Below, in pieces: positions 1 to 4,908 of a DNA stretch of 5,784 bases. Location: positions 1 to 5,784 of the forward strand of contig CAJBHC010000031.1 of assembly GCA_903952785.1 (NCBI GenBank), given 5' to 3'. The position numbers were made by a program, and so were the translations under genes. Numbering within the stretch: position 1 is the first letter of the stretch; each line of letters starts with the position of its first letter. A model generated the notes under the pieces. That model searched no databases, was not told the DNA's origin, and saw nothing but the letters and a program-made list of their open reading frames with translations. This stretch comes from an uncultured bacterium (GTDB taxonomy: Bacteria > Patescibacteriota > Minisyncoccia > Phycocordibacterales > CAIZLB01).

Positions 1-399
1 GGGTGTTTGCTTCACAAAACCGTCGCGAATCCAGCGATCGTAATTAATACCCTTGTTTTTCACGCGCTCTTCAATATATTCCCTTATCCTTTCTCTATCC
101 TCATTCGCCTTATCGCCTTTGTAATACATTTCAATATAAACAAAAGTTATTAAGTTAGCATGATGAGCATAAATTAGTCTAATTGACCTGTCCCGAAGTG
201 TTTTGCACATCATGCGAGTTTTAACAATTTTTAGATTTTCAGAACTATGCAAAATAGTAAAATTCTTGCCACTCCCTGTGGGCAAAGAGACTATGATGTC
301 TTCCAAATCCACTAAATCACTATGAAGACTCGGAAACTTTTTTAGAAGTCTTTTATATTCCTTCTGAAATTTTGGCAATTGATTAAAGTGAATCATCAT
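1..399 (-). CDS. RelE/ParE-superfamily toxin of a Panacea-type toxin-antitoxin pair (3' end beyond window)
   Basis: The frame stays open for 133 codons from an ATG-ATG start at 399/396 to the window edge, with no stop, so the C-terminus is not seen. The N-terminus (FQKEYKRLLKKFPSL, residues 11-25, then a second helix ending in a P-x-G turn at 40-44) matches the two-helix opening of RelE/YafQ/HigB-like toxins. It is followed by strand-like segments: LKIVKTRM (57-64), RSIRLIYAH (71-79) and LITFVYIEMYYKGD (83-96). RelE-fold toxins usually cut mRNA in the ribosomal A site, and ParE relatives poison gyrase; the activity here cannot be decided from the sequence. The ATG overlaps the last 17 bases of the upstream antitoxin gene in another frame, which suggests translational coupling. 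The usual fold would end near residue 110, yet the frame continues at least 20 residues (KNKGINYDRWIRDGF). This could be a genuine tail or a lost stop. The family call is fairly firm because both fold and partner agree. Confidence 0.8.
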   Translation of the reverse strand, partial: MMIHFNQLPKFQKEYKRLLKKFPSLHSDLVDLEDIIVSLPTGSGKNFTILHSSENLKIVKTRMMCKTLRDRSIRLIYAHHANLITFVYIEMYYKGDKANEDRERIREYIEERVKNKGINYDRWIRDGFVKQTP

Positions 400-1228
400 C
401 TATGTAAACCGATGTCTCGTCTGGCCTATAAAATGAATGTTCATAATTTAATAGTCCACGTTCTTTTGCCACCAACCACGGTGTATCTTTATGCGATAAA
501 TCTGAAATTTGCGCAGCCGTTAGGTCTGACAAACGATTCAGTTCCCAGTCAATATGTGCTAAATCTTTTGCGGATAGCCCAGTGAGATCAATTTTAGTAT
601 CTGGATTTATAAGATATTTTGTCTGATCATATTTATAAAACTTGCTTTTTATGGTTTCGATTTTGCCGGCTTTTTCTAGTTCTTTAATTATTTTAGGAAA
701 TATAATAGGAGTTGGACCGTGGGTATTCTTAATGTATCTAGCGCCAATCAATTGTTCTTGATATTTTTCATAATAATCAAAATCAATGAAATATAATATT
801 TTATACAAGACAGTCTGACCGATATTTGGCTTTCCACCAATTTTTGACAAAATGTAAAGCAAAATTTGTTTGAATTTTTCAACGTACTCTTGAGGCTCAG
901 AAATACGATAATACGGTTCATCTTTAAATACTTTAGCTTTACCAAAATCTGTTTTGTATTTTCTGAGGGACACACTTTTTTTATTTGATACAAATTCAGT
1001 TGTAATTTCTGGAGTTAAAATCTTCCCCACCTGTATTTCCTCCAACGATATCTGAAATATTTTGGAAATCTTAGAGGCCTCGCTCATAAACAACTCTCTT
1101 TTTCCTTGTTCAAATGAAATATATGAGGAACGAGAAATACCTATCTCCTTTGCAATCTCAAGCTGAGAGAAACCTTTTTCTATTCGTAGATTCTTAATAA
1201 ATGAAAAATACTTATTAGACATACACAT
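383..1228 (-). CDS. Panacea-domain (DUF4065) antitoxin with N-terminal HTH-XRE DNA-binding domain
   Basis: A 281-residue protein. Residues 8-63 form an XRE/Cro-type helix-turn-helix (SQLEIAKEIGISRSSYISFEQGKREL, beginning at 21). After a linker, residues 119-255 form a Panacea/SocA-like domain. Its hallmarks are KILYFIDF (143-150), G-x-x-Y (162-165), HGPTP (170-174) and the closing ISDLSHKDTPW (241-251). Panacea is a promiscuous antitoxin domain that neutralises many unrelated toxins, and HTH fusions normally also repress their own operon. The downstream gene encodes a RelE-like toxin and overlaps it by 17 bp, so this is the antitoxin of a type II pair, acting in the cytoplasm. ATG codons at 1228 and 1222 are both possible. 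No Shine-Dalgarno is seen, and promoter hexamers lie immediately upstream, so the mRNA may be leaderless and start at either ATG. The domain calls are confident; the exact start is not. Confidence 0.92.
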   Translation of the reverse strand: MCMSNKYFSFIKNLRIEKGFSQLEIAKEIGISRSSYISFEQGKRELFMSEASKISKIFQISLEEIQVGKILTPEITTEFVSNKKSVSLRKYKTDFGKAKVFKDEPYYRISEPQEYVEKFKQILLYILSKIGGKPNIGQTVLYKILYFIDFDYYEKYQEQLIGARYIKNTHGPTPIIFPKIIKELEKAGKIETIKSKFYKYDQTKYLINPDTKIDLTGLSAKDLAHIDWELNRLSDLTAAQISDLSHKDTPWLVAKERGLLNYEHSFYRPDETSVYIDDDSL

Positions 1229-1272
1229 ATATTATTATATGAATGTCAGGATGTCAAACAACCCCATGTCTA
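1216..1272 (-). promoter_or_regulatory. Candidate autoregulatory operator: repeated GACAT units around the TA promoter
   Basis: On the minus strand GACAT occurs at 1270-1266, 1255-1251 and 1247-1243; the last two form TGACAT-CC-TGACAT over the -35 region. An inverted copy closes the array: TAGACAT (1272-1266) pairs with ATGTCTA (1222-1216), which includes the second start codon. HTH antitoxins commonly bind such repeats in their own promoter. The repeats are visible in the sequence; their role as operator is inference, and short units in A+T-rich DNA can recur by chance. Confidence 0.35.
1229..1262 (-). promoter_or_regulatory. Promoter of the toxin-antitoxin operon, probably leaderless
   Basis: Read on the minus strand, a perfect TTGACA (1257-1252) is followed after exactly 17 nt by TAATAT (1234-1229), and then after 6 nt by the ATG at 1222. 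An overlapping perfect TATAAT (1239-1234) lies 5 nt before the ATG at 1228, with a weaker TTGTTT 16 nt upstream (1261-1256). Either pair would start transcription at or within a base or two of an ATG, leaving essentially no 5' UTR. Which -10 is used is unknown. Confidence 0.6.
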
Positions 1273-1314
1273 GTATATAAACACACATACTGTCTGTAAG
1301 TAGTATAAAATTAT

Positions 1315-2256
1315 CTAGAACAATCTCTCGTCCATTTTCTCTATTGGGCAAGCTCCATCTAATGTATTGTGGGGAAAACAATTCCAAGCCATATTGACAG
1401 CTTCCATTACATCTTCCAATTTTGGGCCTCCTTTTTCTCCAGTATCAAAAATAGAAATTAATTCCATCAAGTCCTCATGTCCGTCTTCATCAAAAATCAT
1501 TTCTTTAATATCATCTAGATCATATTCAGATTTACTATCTTTGAGCAGACTTTCCAATTTACCCGTTGCAATCATTCGCATTTCAATTACTTTTAGTGAT
1601 ACTGGTCGTTTTTTTTCTAATATCTTACGATACATACTATTTGCTGTATACCACCTCCAAGCATTATTAAGATTTTTGGCGACCGATGGTTTCATCTCCT
1701 CTATATAATCAACATCTTCGTCAGTATCATATTTAGAAATTAAATCTTCGAATTTTTGCACTATTTGTAAATATTCTCCCTCTACCTCTTTTACCTCTTC
1801 ATCATTAGGTTTTTTACCTTTAAAAAATGGGTGATGATCAAGAATGGTATCAAGATAATAATTTAATTCGTCAAAGGTTCTTTCCCCTGCATTTCTAACG
1901 TGCCCATTTGGGTTTTGTATTATTTTAAATGCAAAATCTTTTATTGTATTAAAGTCTGTATAAGCAAGTTTATAAACAAAATGATTTATGGCATATACTA
2001 GAGTTATTTGATTCTTTGGATTTTTTACTAAATCAAAATTTTTTATTTCACTCAATATAATTGGAGTAGCTTTTTTAAAGAAGCTTGATTCCCTACACTC
2101 TTTCGAAACCATCTTATCCAATCTATTATTTGCTTCTTTAATTTCAGCAGGTCCTCCAGTTTTAATTATATTAAATATATCAATAAGCTGATTTTCAACC
2201 CCACCCTCCCCTTTATCATTGGTTTTGCCCTGCTTATTATTCTTTATATTACTCAT
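1315..2256 (-). CDS. Hypothetical helix-rich protein with HEAT-like segment and C-terminal WNxFPHxxLxGxxPxE motif
   Basis: A 313-residue protein that I do not recognise as a named family. It has a short polar N-terminus (Lys/Asn/Gly-rich to about residue 20) and is otherwise rich in predicted helices and acidic residues, with no signal peptide, transmembrane segment or obvious catalytic motif. Residues 103-134 (helix, then NPNGHVRNAGERTFDEL) resemble a HEAT-type helical repeat. The C-terminus (residues 286-309) carries NMAWNCFPHNTLDGACPIE, an ordered motif that looks like a conserved family signature. It superficially recalls the N-x-x-RPH-x-x-L end of DDE integrases, but no DDE core is present. 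The frame could begin at a TTG at 2262, but the ATG at 2256 is preferred. No Shine-Dalgarno is seen. It lies 48 bp after the alkyltransferase gene and 86 bp before the antitoxin, with its own weak promoter candidate. It is a coherent gene by length and composition; its function is unknown. Confidence 0.75.
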   Translation of the reverse strand: MSNIKNNKQGKTNDKGEGGVENQLIDIFNIIKTGGPAEIKEANNRLDKMVSKECRESSFFKKATPIILSEIKNFDLVKNPKNQITLVYAINHFVYKLAYTDFNTIKDFAFKIIQNPNGHVRNAGERTFDELNYYLDTILDHHPFFKGKKPNDEEVKEVEGEYLQIVQKFEDLISKYDTDEDVDYIEEMKPSVAKNLNNAWRWYTANSMYRKILEKKRPVSLKVIEMRMIATGKLESLLKDSKSEYDLDDIKEMIFDEDGHEDLMELISIFDTGEKGGPKLEDVMEAVNMAWNCFPHNTLDGACPIEKMDERLF

Positions 2257-2260
2257 ACTC

Positions 2261-2291
2261 AATATATTTACACTTTTATATTATTTTGCAA
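2261..2291 (-). promoter_or_regulatory. Weak promoter candidate for the 313-aa hypothetical gene
   Basis: On the minus strand TTGCAA (2291-2286) is followed by A+T-rich DNA holding AATATA at 17-nt spacing (2268-2263) and the better -10 match TATATT at 19-nt spacing (2266-2261), 4 nt before the ATG at 2256. The match is modest and the region is A+T rich, so chance resemblance is possible. Confidence 0.3.
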
Positions 2292-2304
2292 GCCCAAGTC
2301 TTCT

Positions 2305-2574
2305 CTATAAAATTACCCCTTCTTTTTTCAATAACCTAATCTTTTCACTTTCTCCCCTATTATATTGCCCGATTTTACCATCAGACCTAATTACTCTATG
2401 GCACGGAATATTATTATCGAAGTTTTTTGAGAGTATTGTGCCCACTGCCCTAACGGCGTTCCTGTTTCCAGCTTTTTCCGCAACCTCTTTGTATGTCAAA
2501 ACTTTCCCTTTACGGATTTTGCGCACCACATCATAAACCTTTTCTGTAAATGTTTTTTCCTTTGATGATTTCAT
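2305..2574 (-). CDS. Single-domain O6-alkylguanine-DNA alkyltransferase (MGMT/Ada C-terminal domain)
   Basis: An 89-residue protein that is almost entirely the catalytic DNA-binding domain of the MGMT/Ogt family. It transfers an alkyl group from O6-alkylguanine irreversibly to its own cysteine. The active site IPCHRVI is at 56-62 with Cys58. The winged-helix recognition part (TYKEVAEKAGN, 27-37) carries the pocket Tyr28. NAVRAVG (39-45) supplies the arginine finger, Arg42, that flips the damaged base. The hinge Asn51 and pocket Tyr71 in IGQYNRGES are also present. Because Cys58 is intact this looks like a real suicide alkyltransferase. ATL proteins, by contrast, replace the Cys (often with Trp) and only flag damage. 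The N-terminal RNase H-like domain of full-length Ogt/Ada is absent, as in other short family members. It begins 30 bp after the TspO stop, so the two may be co-transcribed. No Shine-Dalgarno precedes the ATG. Whether it prefers methyl or bulkier lesions cannot be told. Confidence 0.93.
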   Translation of the reverse strand: MKSSKEKTFTEKVYDVVRKIRKGKVLTYKEVAEKAGNRNAVRAVGTILSKNFDNNIPCHRVIRSDGKIGQYNRGESEKIRLLKKEGVIL

Positions 2575-2585
2575 GGACTATCAAT

Positions 2586-2599
2586 GTATATCGTATATC
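2586..2599. repeat. Tandem 7-bp repeat (GTATATC)2 between TspO and MGMT genes
   Basis: Two exact back-to-back copies of GTATATC (GATATAC on the coding strand) lie in the 30-bp gap just upstream of the alkyltransferase start. They could be a small operator, or A+T-rich chance. No -10/-35 pair of good quality is seen here. Confidence 0.3.
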
Positions 2600-2604
2600 A
2601 ACGG

Positions 2605-3003
2605 CTATCGATTCAAATAAGTCACTGTAAGTTGCAACACCGTTGCAAATGTGACCCAAAGCAAATATGGGATTTGAATATAAGCAATCCATTTTACATG
2701 AGGATAAATTGCACATATCGCCCAAATTAGAGTTCCAAGTACAAGCAATATGTCCACCGACGCGAGCAGATTATTTTTCAGACCAAATTGAATTGGAGTA
2801 AATGCAAAATTGAAAATTAGGTTCAAAATGAAAGGTAGAGCGACAATCCATGGAAGTTGTTTTGTAAAAGCTTTATAGAGGACCGTTCCAAAACTTGCAA
2901 AAATTAAAACGTAAAGCACACTCCAAACCGGACCAAAAAGATAACTTGGTGGCGCCCATTTTGGCCTGATGAGTTGCGAGTACCAGTTGTAGGTATTGTT
3001 CAT
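2605..3003 (-). CDS. tspO: TspO/MBR family membrane protein (tryptophan-rich sensory protein)
   Basis: A 132-residue, very hydrophobic protein with five transmembrane helices predictable by eye at about 20-44, 50-68, 76-94, 96-108 and 110-130. The family signature is clear: PKWAPPSYLFGPVWSVLYVL (14-33) at the first helix, N61 and N65 with F-A-F-T-P in helix 2, and the terminal PYLLWVTFATVLQ...LN in helix 5. Family members bind porphyrins, cholesterol-like ligands or tetrapyrroles and are linked to stress or light signalling; bacterial TspO can degrade porphyrin. At 132 residues it is shorter than the usual 150-165, mainly through short loops, with all five helices kept. It sits in its own transcription context with an extended -10 immediately upstream and probably shares a transcript with the MGMT gene 30 bp downstream. 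The ATG is the first residue of a normal family N-terminus, which supports the start. The ligand here is unknown. Confidence 0.93.
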   Translation of the reverse strand: MNNTYNWYSQLIRPKWAPPSYLFGPVWSVLYVLIFASFGTVLYKAFTKQLPWIVALPFILNLIFNFAFTPIQFGLKNNLLASVDILLVLGTLIWAICAIYPHVKWIAYIQIPYLLWVTFATVLQLTVTYLNR

Positions 3004-3009
3004 GAGGTA

Positions 3010-3018
3010 ATTATAGCA
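3010..3018 (-). promoter_or_regulatory. Extended -10 promoter of tspO, leaderless geometry
   Basis: The minus strand reads TGCTATAAT (3018-3010), a perfect extended -10 element. The TATAAT ends exactly 6 nt before the ATG at 3003, so the predicted transcript starts at or next to the A of the start codon. A weak -35 (TTGAAC, 3040-3035) sits at a long 19-nt spacing, which an extended -10 can tolerate. Confidence 0.6.
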
Positions 3019-3098
3019 TTAACTTGGGTTTTGTGTTCAATTTTGCCGGCGATGGTTGTTCAGCTTAAAAAGCGAAAGAAATATATTATATATAGCAA

Positions 3099-3824
3099 CT
3101 ACTTAACCCCCTTCAATTCCCTTCTGACAATCGCGTAATCCGGAATAGTTTTTGCAACAAGTGTCCAGAATTTTGCAGAGTGGTTAAATTCACCCAAGTG
3201 ACAAATTTCATGAACCACAAGGTAGTCCGCGAGCTTATCACTAAGTAGCGCGATTTTATAATTAAAATTTAGATTTCCATTCCTCGAGCAACTCCCCCAT
3301 CTGGTTTTTTGATTTTTTATACTAATATTTTTGTATTTGAAATTGTAAAAAGTATTCCAATAAGCAACCTTCTCAGTTGCGATTTTAAGTGCATCATTTC
3401 TGAGACGCGCATATTCCGCTTTTTGTTCTGCTTTAGATTTTCTTGGGATCTTTACAACAGTTTTAAAATGATTTATTTTTTCTAGTATCCAATTAGCTTT
3501 AAGTTTGATCAGACTTTCAATCATTATTTGCGTCGCCCGAGGTGGCGCCGTCACAATAAATTCCCCACTTGCGTGAATAGCAAGTCTAATGGATTTGGAC
3601 CTTGGATTTAGACGAAGGATGTATTCAATTTCTTGCCCAGAGAGTGTAATTTGTTTTTGGGAGGTTGTTATTGGTCTGGGGGCTCGTCGGGTTGATTTGA
3701 TAATTCTGACGATTTTTCCAGCCCGGTTGGTGCGACGGAATCTAGATGAAAACCCCACGGCCTTTAATGACTTTCTTTGTAAAGTTTTTATTGTTCTTTT
3801 GATTTTTTGGAAGGGGTGGGGCAT
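3099..3824 (-). CDS. YgjP-like zinc metallopeptidase (DUF45, M48-like) with basic N-terminal extension
   Basis: A 241-residue protein. Residues about 58-241 form the YgjP/DUF45 domain. They open with a beta-rich IEYILRLNPRSKSIRLAIHASG segment (65-87), then FIVTAPP and a helical arm. The signature KTRWGSCSRNGNLNFNY is at 173-189. The zinc site is VHEICHLGEFNHSAKFW, with His205, Glu206, His209 and probable third ligand His215. HExxH places it among gluzincin-like peptidases; natural substrates for this family are poorly known. The first 57 residues hold 18 Lys/Arg and no Asp or Glu, unlike the core, and there is no Met between residues 1 and 101 to offer a shorter ATG start. The gene begins 37 bp after the small Panacea-like gene and ends 95 bp before tspO. 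No Shine-Dalgarno and only a poor -10 precede it, so it may be read from the upstream operon. The core call is strong. Confidence 0.9.
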   Translation of the reverse strand: MPHPFQKIKRTIKTLQRKSLKAVGFSSRFRRTNRAGKIVRIIKSTRRAPRPITTSQKQITLSGQEIEYILRLNPRSKSIRLAIHASGEFIVTAPPRATQIMIESLIKLKANWILEKINHFKTVVKIPRKSKAEQKAEYARLRNDALKIATEKVAYWNTFYNFKYKNISIKNQKTRWGSCSRNGNLNFNYKIALLSDKLADYLVVHEICHLGEFNHSAKFWTLVAKTIPDYAIVRRELKGVK

Positions 3825-3861
3825 TTAAGAAATAGAGTAATTGTTATAGAGACACAAAATA

Positions 3862-4107
3862 TTATTTAGCTTTTCGAAGAAGGTAAGTAGCTTCAGCTCC
3901 ATCCTTTCTTTTACAATACTGCATACCACTCATACTTTTCAGATTTTTATAATAAGAATTGAAATCAGCTAAATAAAGAAGTGAAGCAAGCTTGTCCATA
4001 GACATCGGTCCGCCTTGTTGCAAAAACGCGAGGATCATTTGCTTGTATTTTTCAGGAACGGGTACTTCAGAAAATTTTGTATTTATTTTATTAGATTTGG
4101 ATTTCAT
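3862..4107 (-). CDS. Small protein resembling the N-terminal half of a Panacea (DUF4065/SocA) domain
   Basis: An 81-residue protein between the methyltransferase (31 bp upstream) and the YgjP-like gene (37 bp downstream). Compared by eye with the Panacea domain of the antitoxin in the same window, residues 21-71 line up with antitoxin 119-172. YKQMIL pairs with FKQILL, and the GG turn matches. LLYLADF (43-49) pairs with ILYFIDF, Tyr52 pairs with Tyr153, then G-x-x-Y-x-K (61-66) and a Gly at 70. From the Asp (D48/D149) onward the Gly, Tyr, Lys and Gly spacings are identical. The protein ends ten residues later, so the second half of the domain, including the SHxDxPW end, is missing, and the short gap downstream holds no remnant of it. 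It has no DNA-binding domain and no adjacent toxin. It could be a minimal Panacea protein, a decayed antitoxin, or an accessory/regulatory protein of the R-M cassette. Existence of the gene is likely; the role is unknown. Confidence 0.65.
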   Translation of the reverse strand: MKSKSNKINTKFSEVPVPEKYKQMILAFLQQGGPMSMDKLASLLYLADFNSYYKNLKSMSGMQYCKRKDGAEATYLLRKAK

Positions 4108-4119
4108 TTTTTAAATTCG

Positions 4120-4131
4120 TTAATATATTAA
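4120..4131. repeat. 12-bp perfect palindrome TTAATATATTAA between methyltransferase and small Panacea-like gene
   Basis: A perfect dyad lies in the 31-bp gap after the methyltransferase stop. It could be a protein-binding site or internal promoter material (TATTAA lies within it), but in such A+T-rich DNA a 12-bp palindrome is not strong evidence. It lacks the G+C stem of a terminator. Confidence 0.25.
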
Positions 4132-4138
4132 TGACTTC

Positions 4139-4903
4139 TTATAACTTCTGAAAAACAAACAAATGCTCATGCATTATTAGCAAGAAATTCGCATCCTTAG
4201 ATTTATTCACCCAGAAGCCTGTAGCCTTACAATTAAATTGCCTTTTAATAATATCTTCTTTTAACTGAAAGCCTACATCCAAAAATTTCTGCATTACCTT
4301 AAACGCAAGTGGTTGATACATCTTATTACGTCTTGTATCCCCTATTAAAATCGCACAGTATTTTTCTTTTTTTAAGACCCTAAATAGTTCCTTGGCTACC
4401 AGCCCTACTTCATCTACAAATTTATCGATATTATGAATATTAGATAAGTCTTCTAATATTTCCTCGCCTTCCCTGTATTTTATAATATCTACATACGGAG
4501 GATGCGTAAGGATAAAGTCTATTTCTTCATTTTTGATAAAATTCAAATTTCTTGCATCACACTTAACGATTCGTTGCTTCGATTTATTTGGAACATCAAA
4601 TTCAAGAGCCTTTCTTGTTCTCTCCAATGCTTTTTCATTTACATCGACGCAAGTAATGTGACGATTAAGTATTTTTGCTTCTATTGCTGTTGTTCCACCA
4701 CCAATCATACAGTCAAGTAGATGGTCTTTTTCTTTTGAATATCGAAGGATTAAATTTCTAACAACTTCAGGTGCCCAATTTCCTCGCCAGTCTGATTTAT
4801 GAGTCGCCCAAGAACCTCTACGAGGAAAAGCCCAGACTGTTGTACATTCTAGATCAAATTCTTCGGGGTGGAGGGTGAGTTTTTTATCTATCTTTAATGT
4901 CAT
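4139..4903 (-). CDS. DNA methyltransferase of the DpnII-like R-M cassette (motif order I then HPPY motif IV)
   Basis: A 254-residue AdoMet-dependent DNA methyltransferase, the presumed protective partner of the endonuclease encoded just upstream. An N-terminal block TTVWAFPRRGSWATH (21-35) and RGNWAPEVVRNLILRYS (40-56) provides the region before motif I. Motif I, the AdoMet loop, is LLDCMIGGGTTAIEA (62-76), and CVDVNE (85-90) supplies the acidic motif II. Motif IV is THPPY (133-137), with His in the position usually held by Asp, Asn or Ser. ELFRVLKKEKYCAILIGDTR (172-191) follows. Motif I precedes motif IV with about 60 residues between, so there is no target-recognition domain between them. 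It is neither a D12/Dam-type nor a beta-class DpnA-type enzyme; whether it makes N6-methyladenine or N4-methylcytosine is open. The frame extends to a TTG at 4915, overlapping the endonuclease end by 7 bp, but the ATG at 4903, 5 bp after that stop, is the better start. Tight spacing indicates one operon. Confidence 0.9.
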   Translation of the reverse strand: MTLKIDKKLTLHPEEFDLECTTVWAFPRRGSWATHKSDWRGNWAPEVVRNLILRYSKEKDHLLDCMIGGGTTAIEAKILNRHITCVDVNEKALERTRKALEFDVPNKSKQRIVKCDARNLNFIKNEEIDFILTHPPYVDIIKYREGEEILEDLSNIHNIDKFVDEVGLVAKELFRVLKKEKYCAILIGDTRRNKMYQPLAFKVMQKFLDVGFQLKEDIIKRQFNCKATGFWVNKSKDANFLLIMHEHLFVFQKL

Positions 4904-4908
4904 ATCAA

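Noticed and set aside
748..993. An 81-aa open frame on the minus strand inside the antitoxin gene
   Set aside because: It lies fully within the well-supported Panacea antitoxin in another frame and its protein has no domain-like features.
1271..1307. TAGTATA repeated 30 bp apart in the gap upstream of the antitoxin
   Set aside because: Only seven A+T-rich bases with no flanking similarity; chance is the simpler explanation.
1315..1400. Transposase/integrase identity for the 313-aa protein from its N-x-F-P-H-x-x-L ending
   Set aside because: No DDE catalytic core, zinc finger or terminal repeats are seen; the resemblance is limited to a short motif.
1367..1708. Plus-strand open frames opposite the 313-aa gene (also 2219-2536, 3589-3828, 4502-4720 and 379-585)
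   Set aside because: All lie opposite recognised or coherent minus-strand genes, have low-complexity Ser/Leu/Phe/Ile compositions and no start-site signals.
2531..2725. A 64-aa minus-strand frame bridging the tspO end and the MGMT start
   Set aside because: It overlaps both real genes in another frame and shows no family resemblance.
3060..3098. Possible intrinsic terminator after the YgjP-like gene (A+T dyad followed by T-rich DNA)
   Set aside because: The only stem is ATATAT-type without G+C pairs, and the GCTT/AAGC pairing is four bases; too weak to call.
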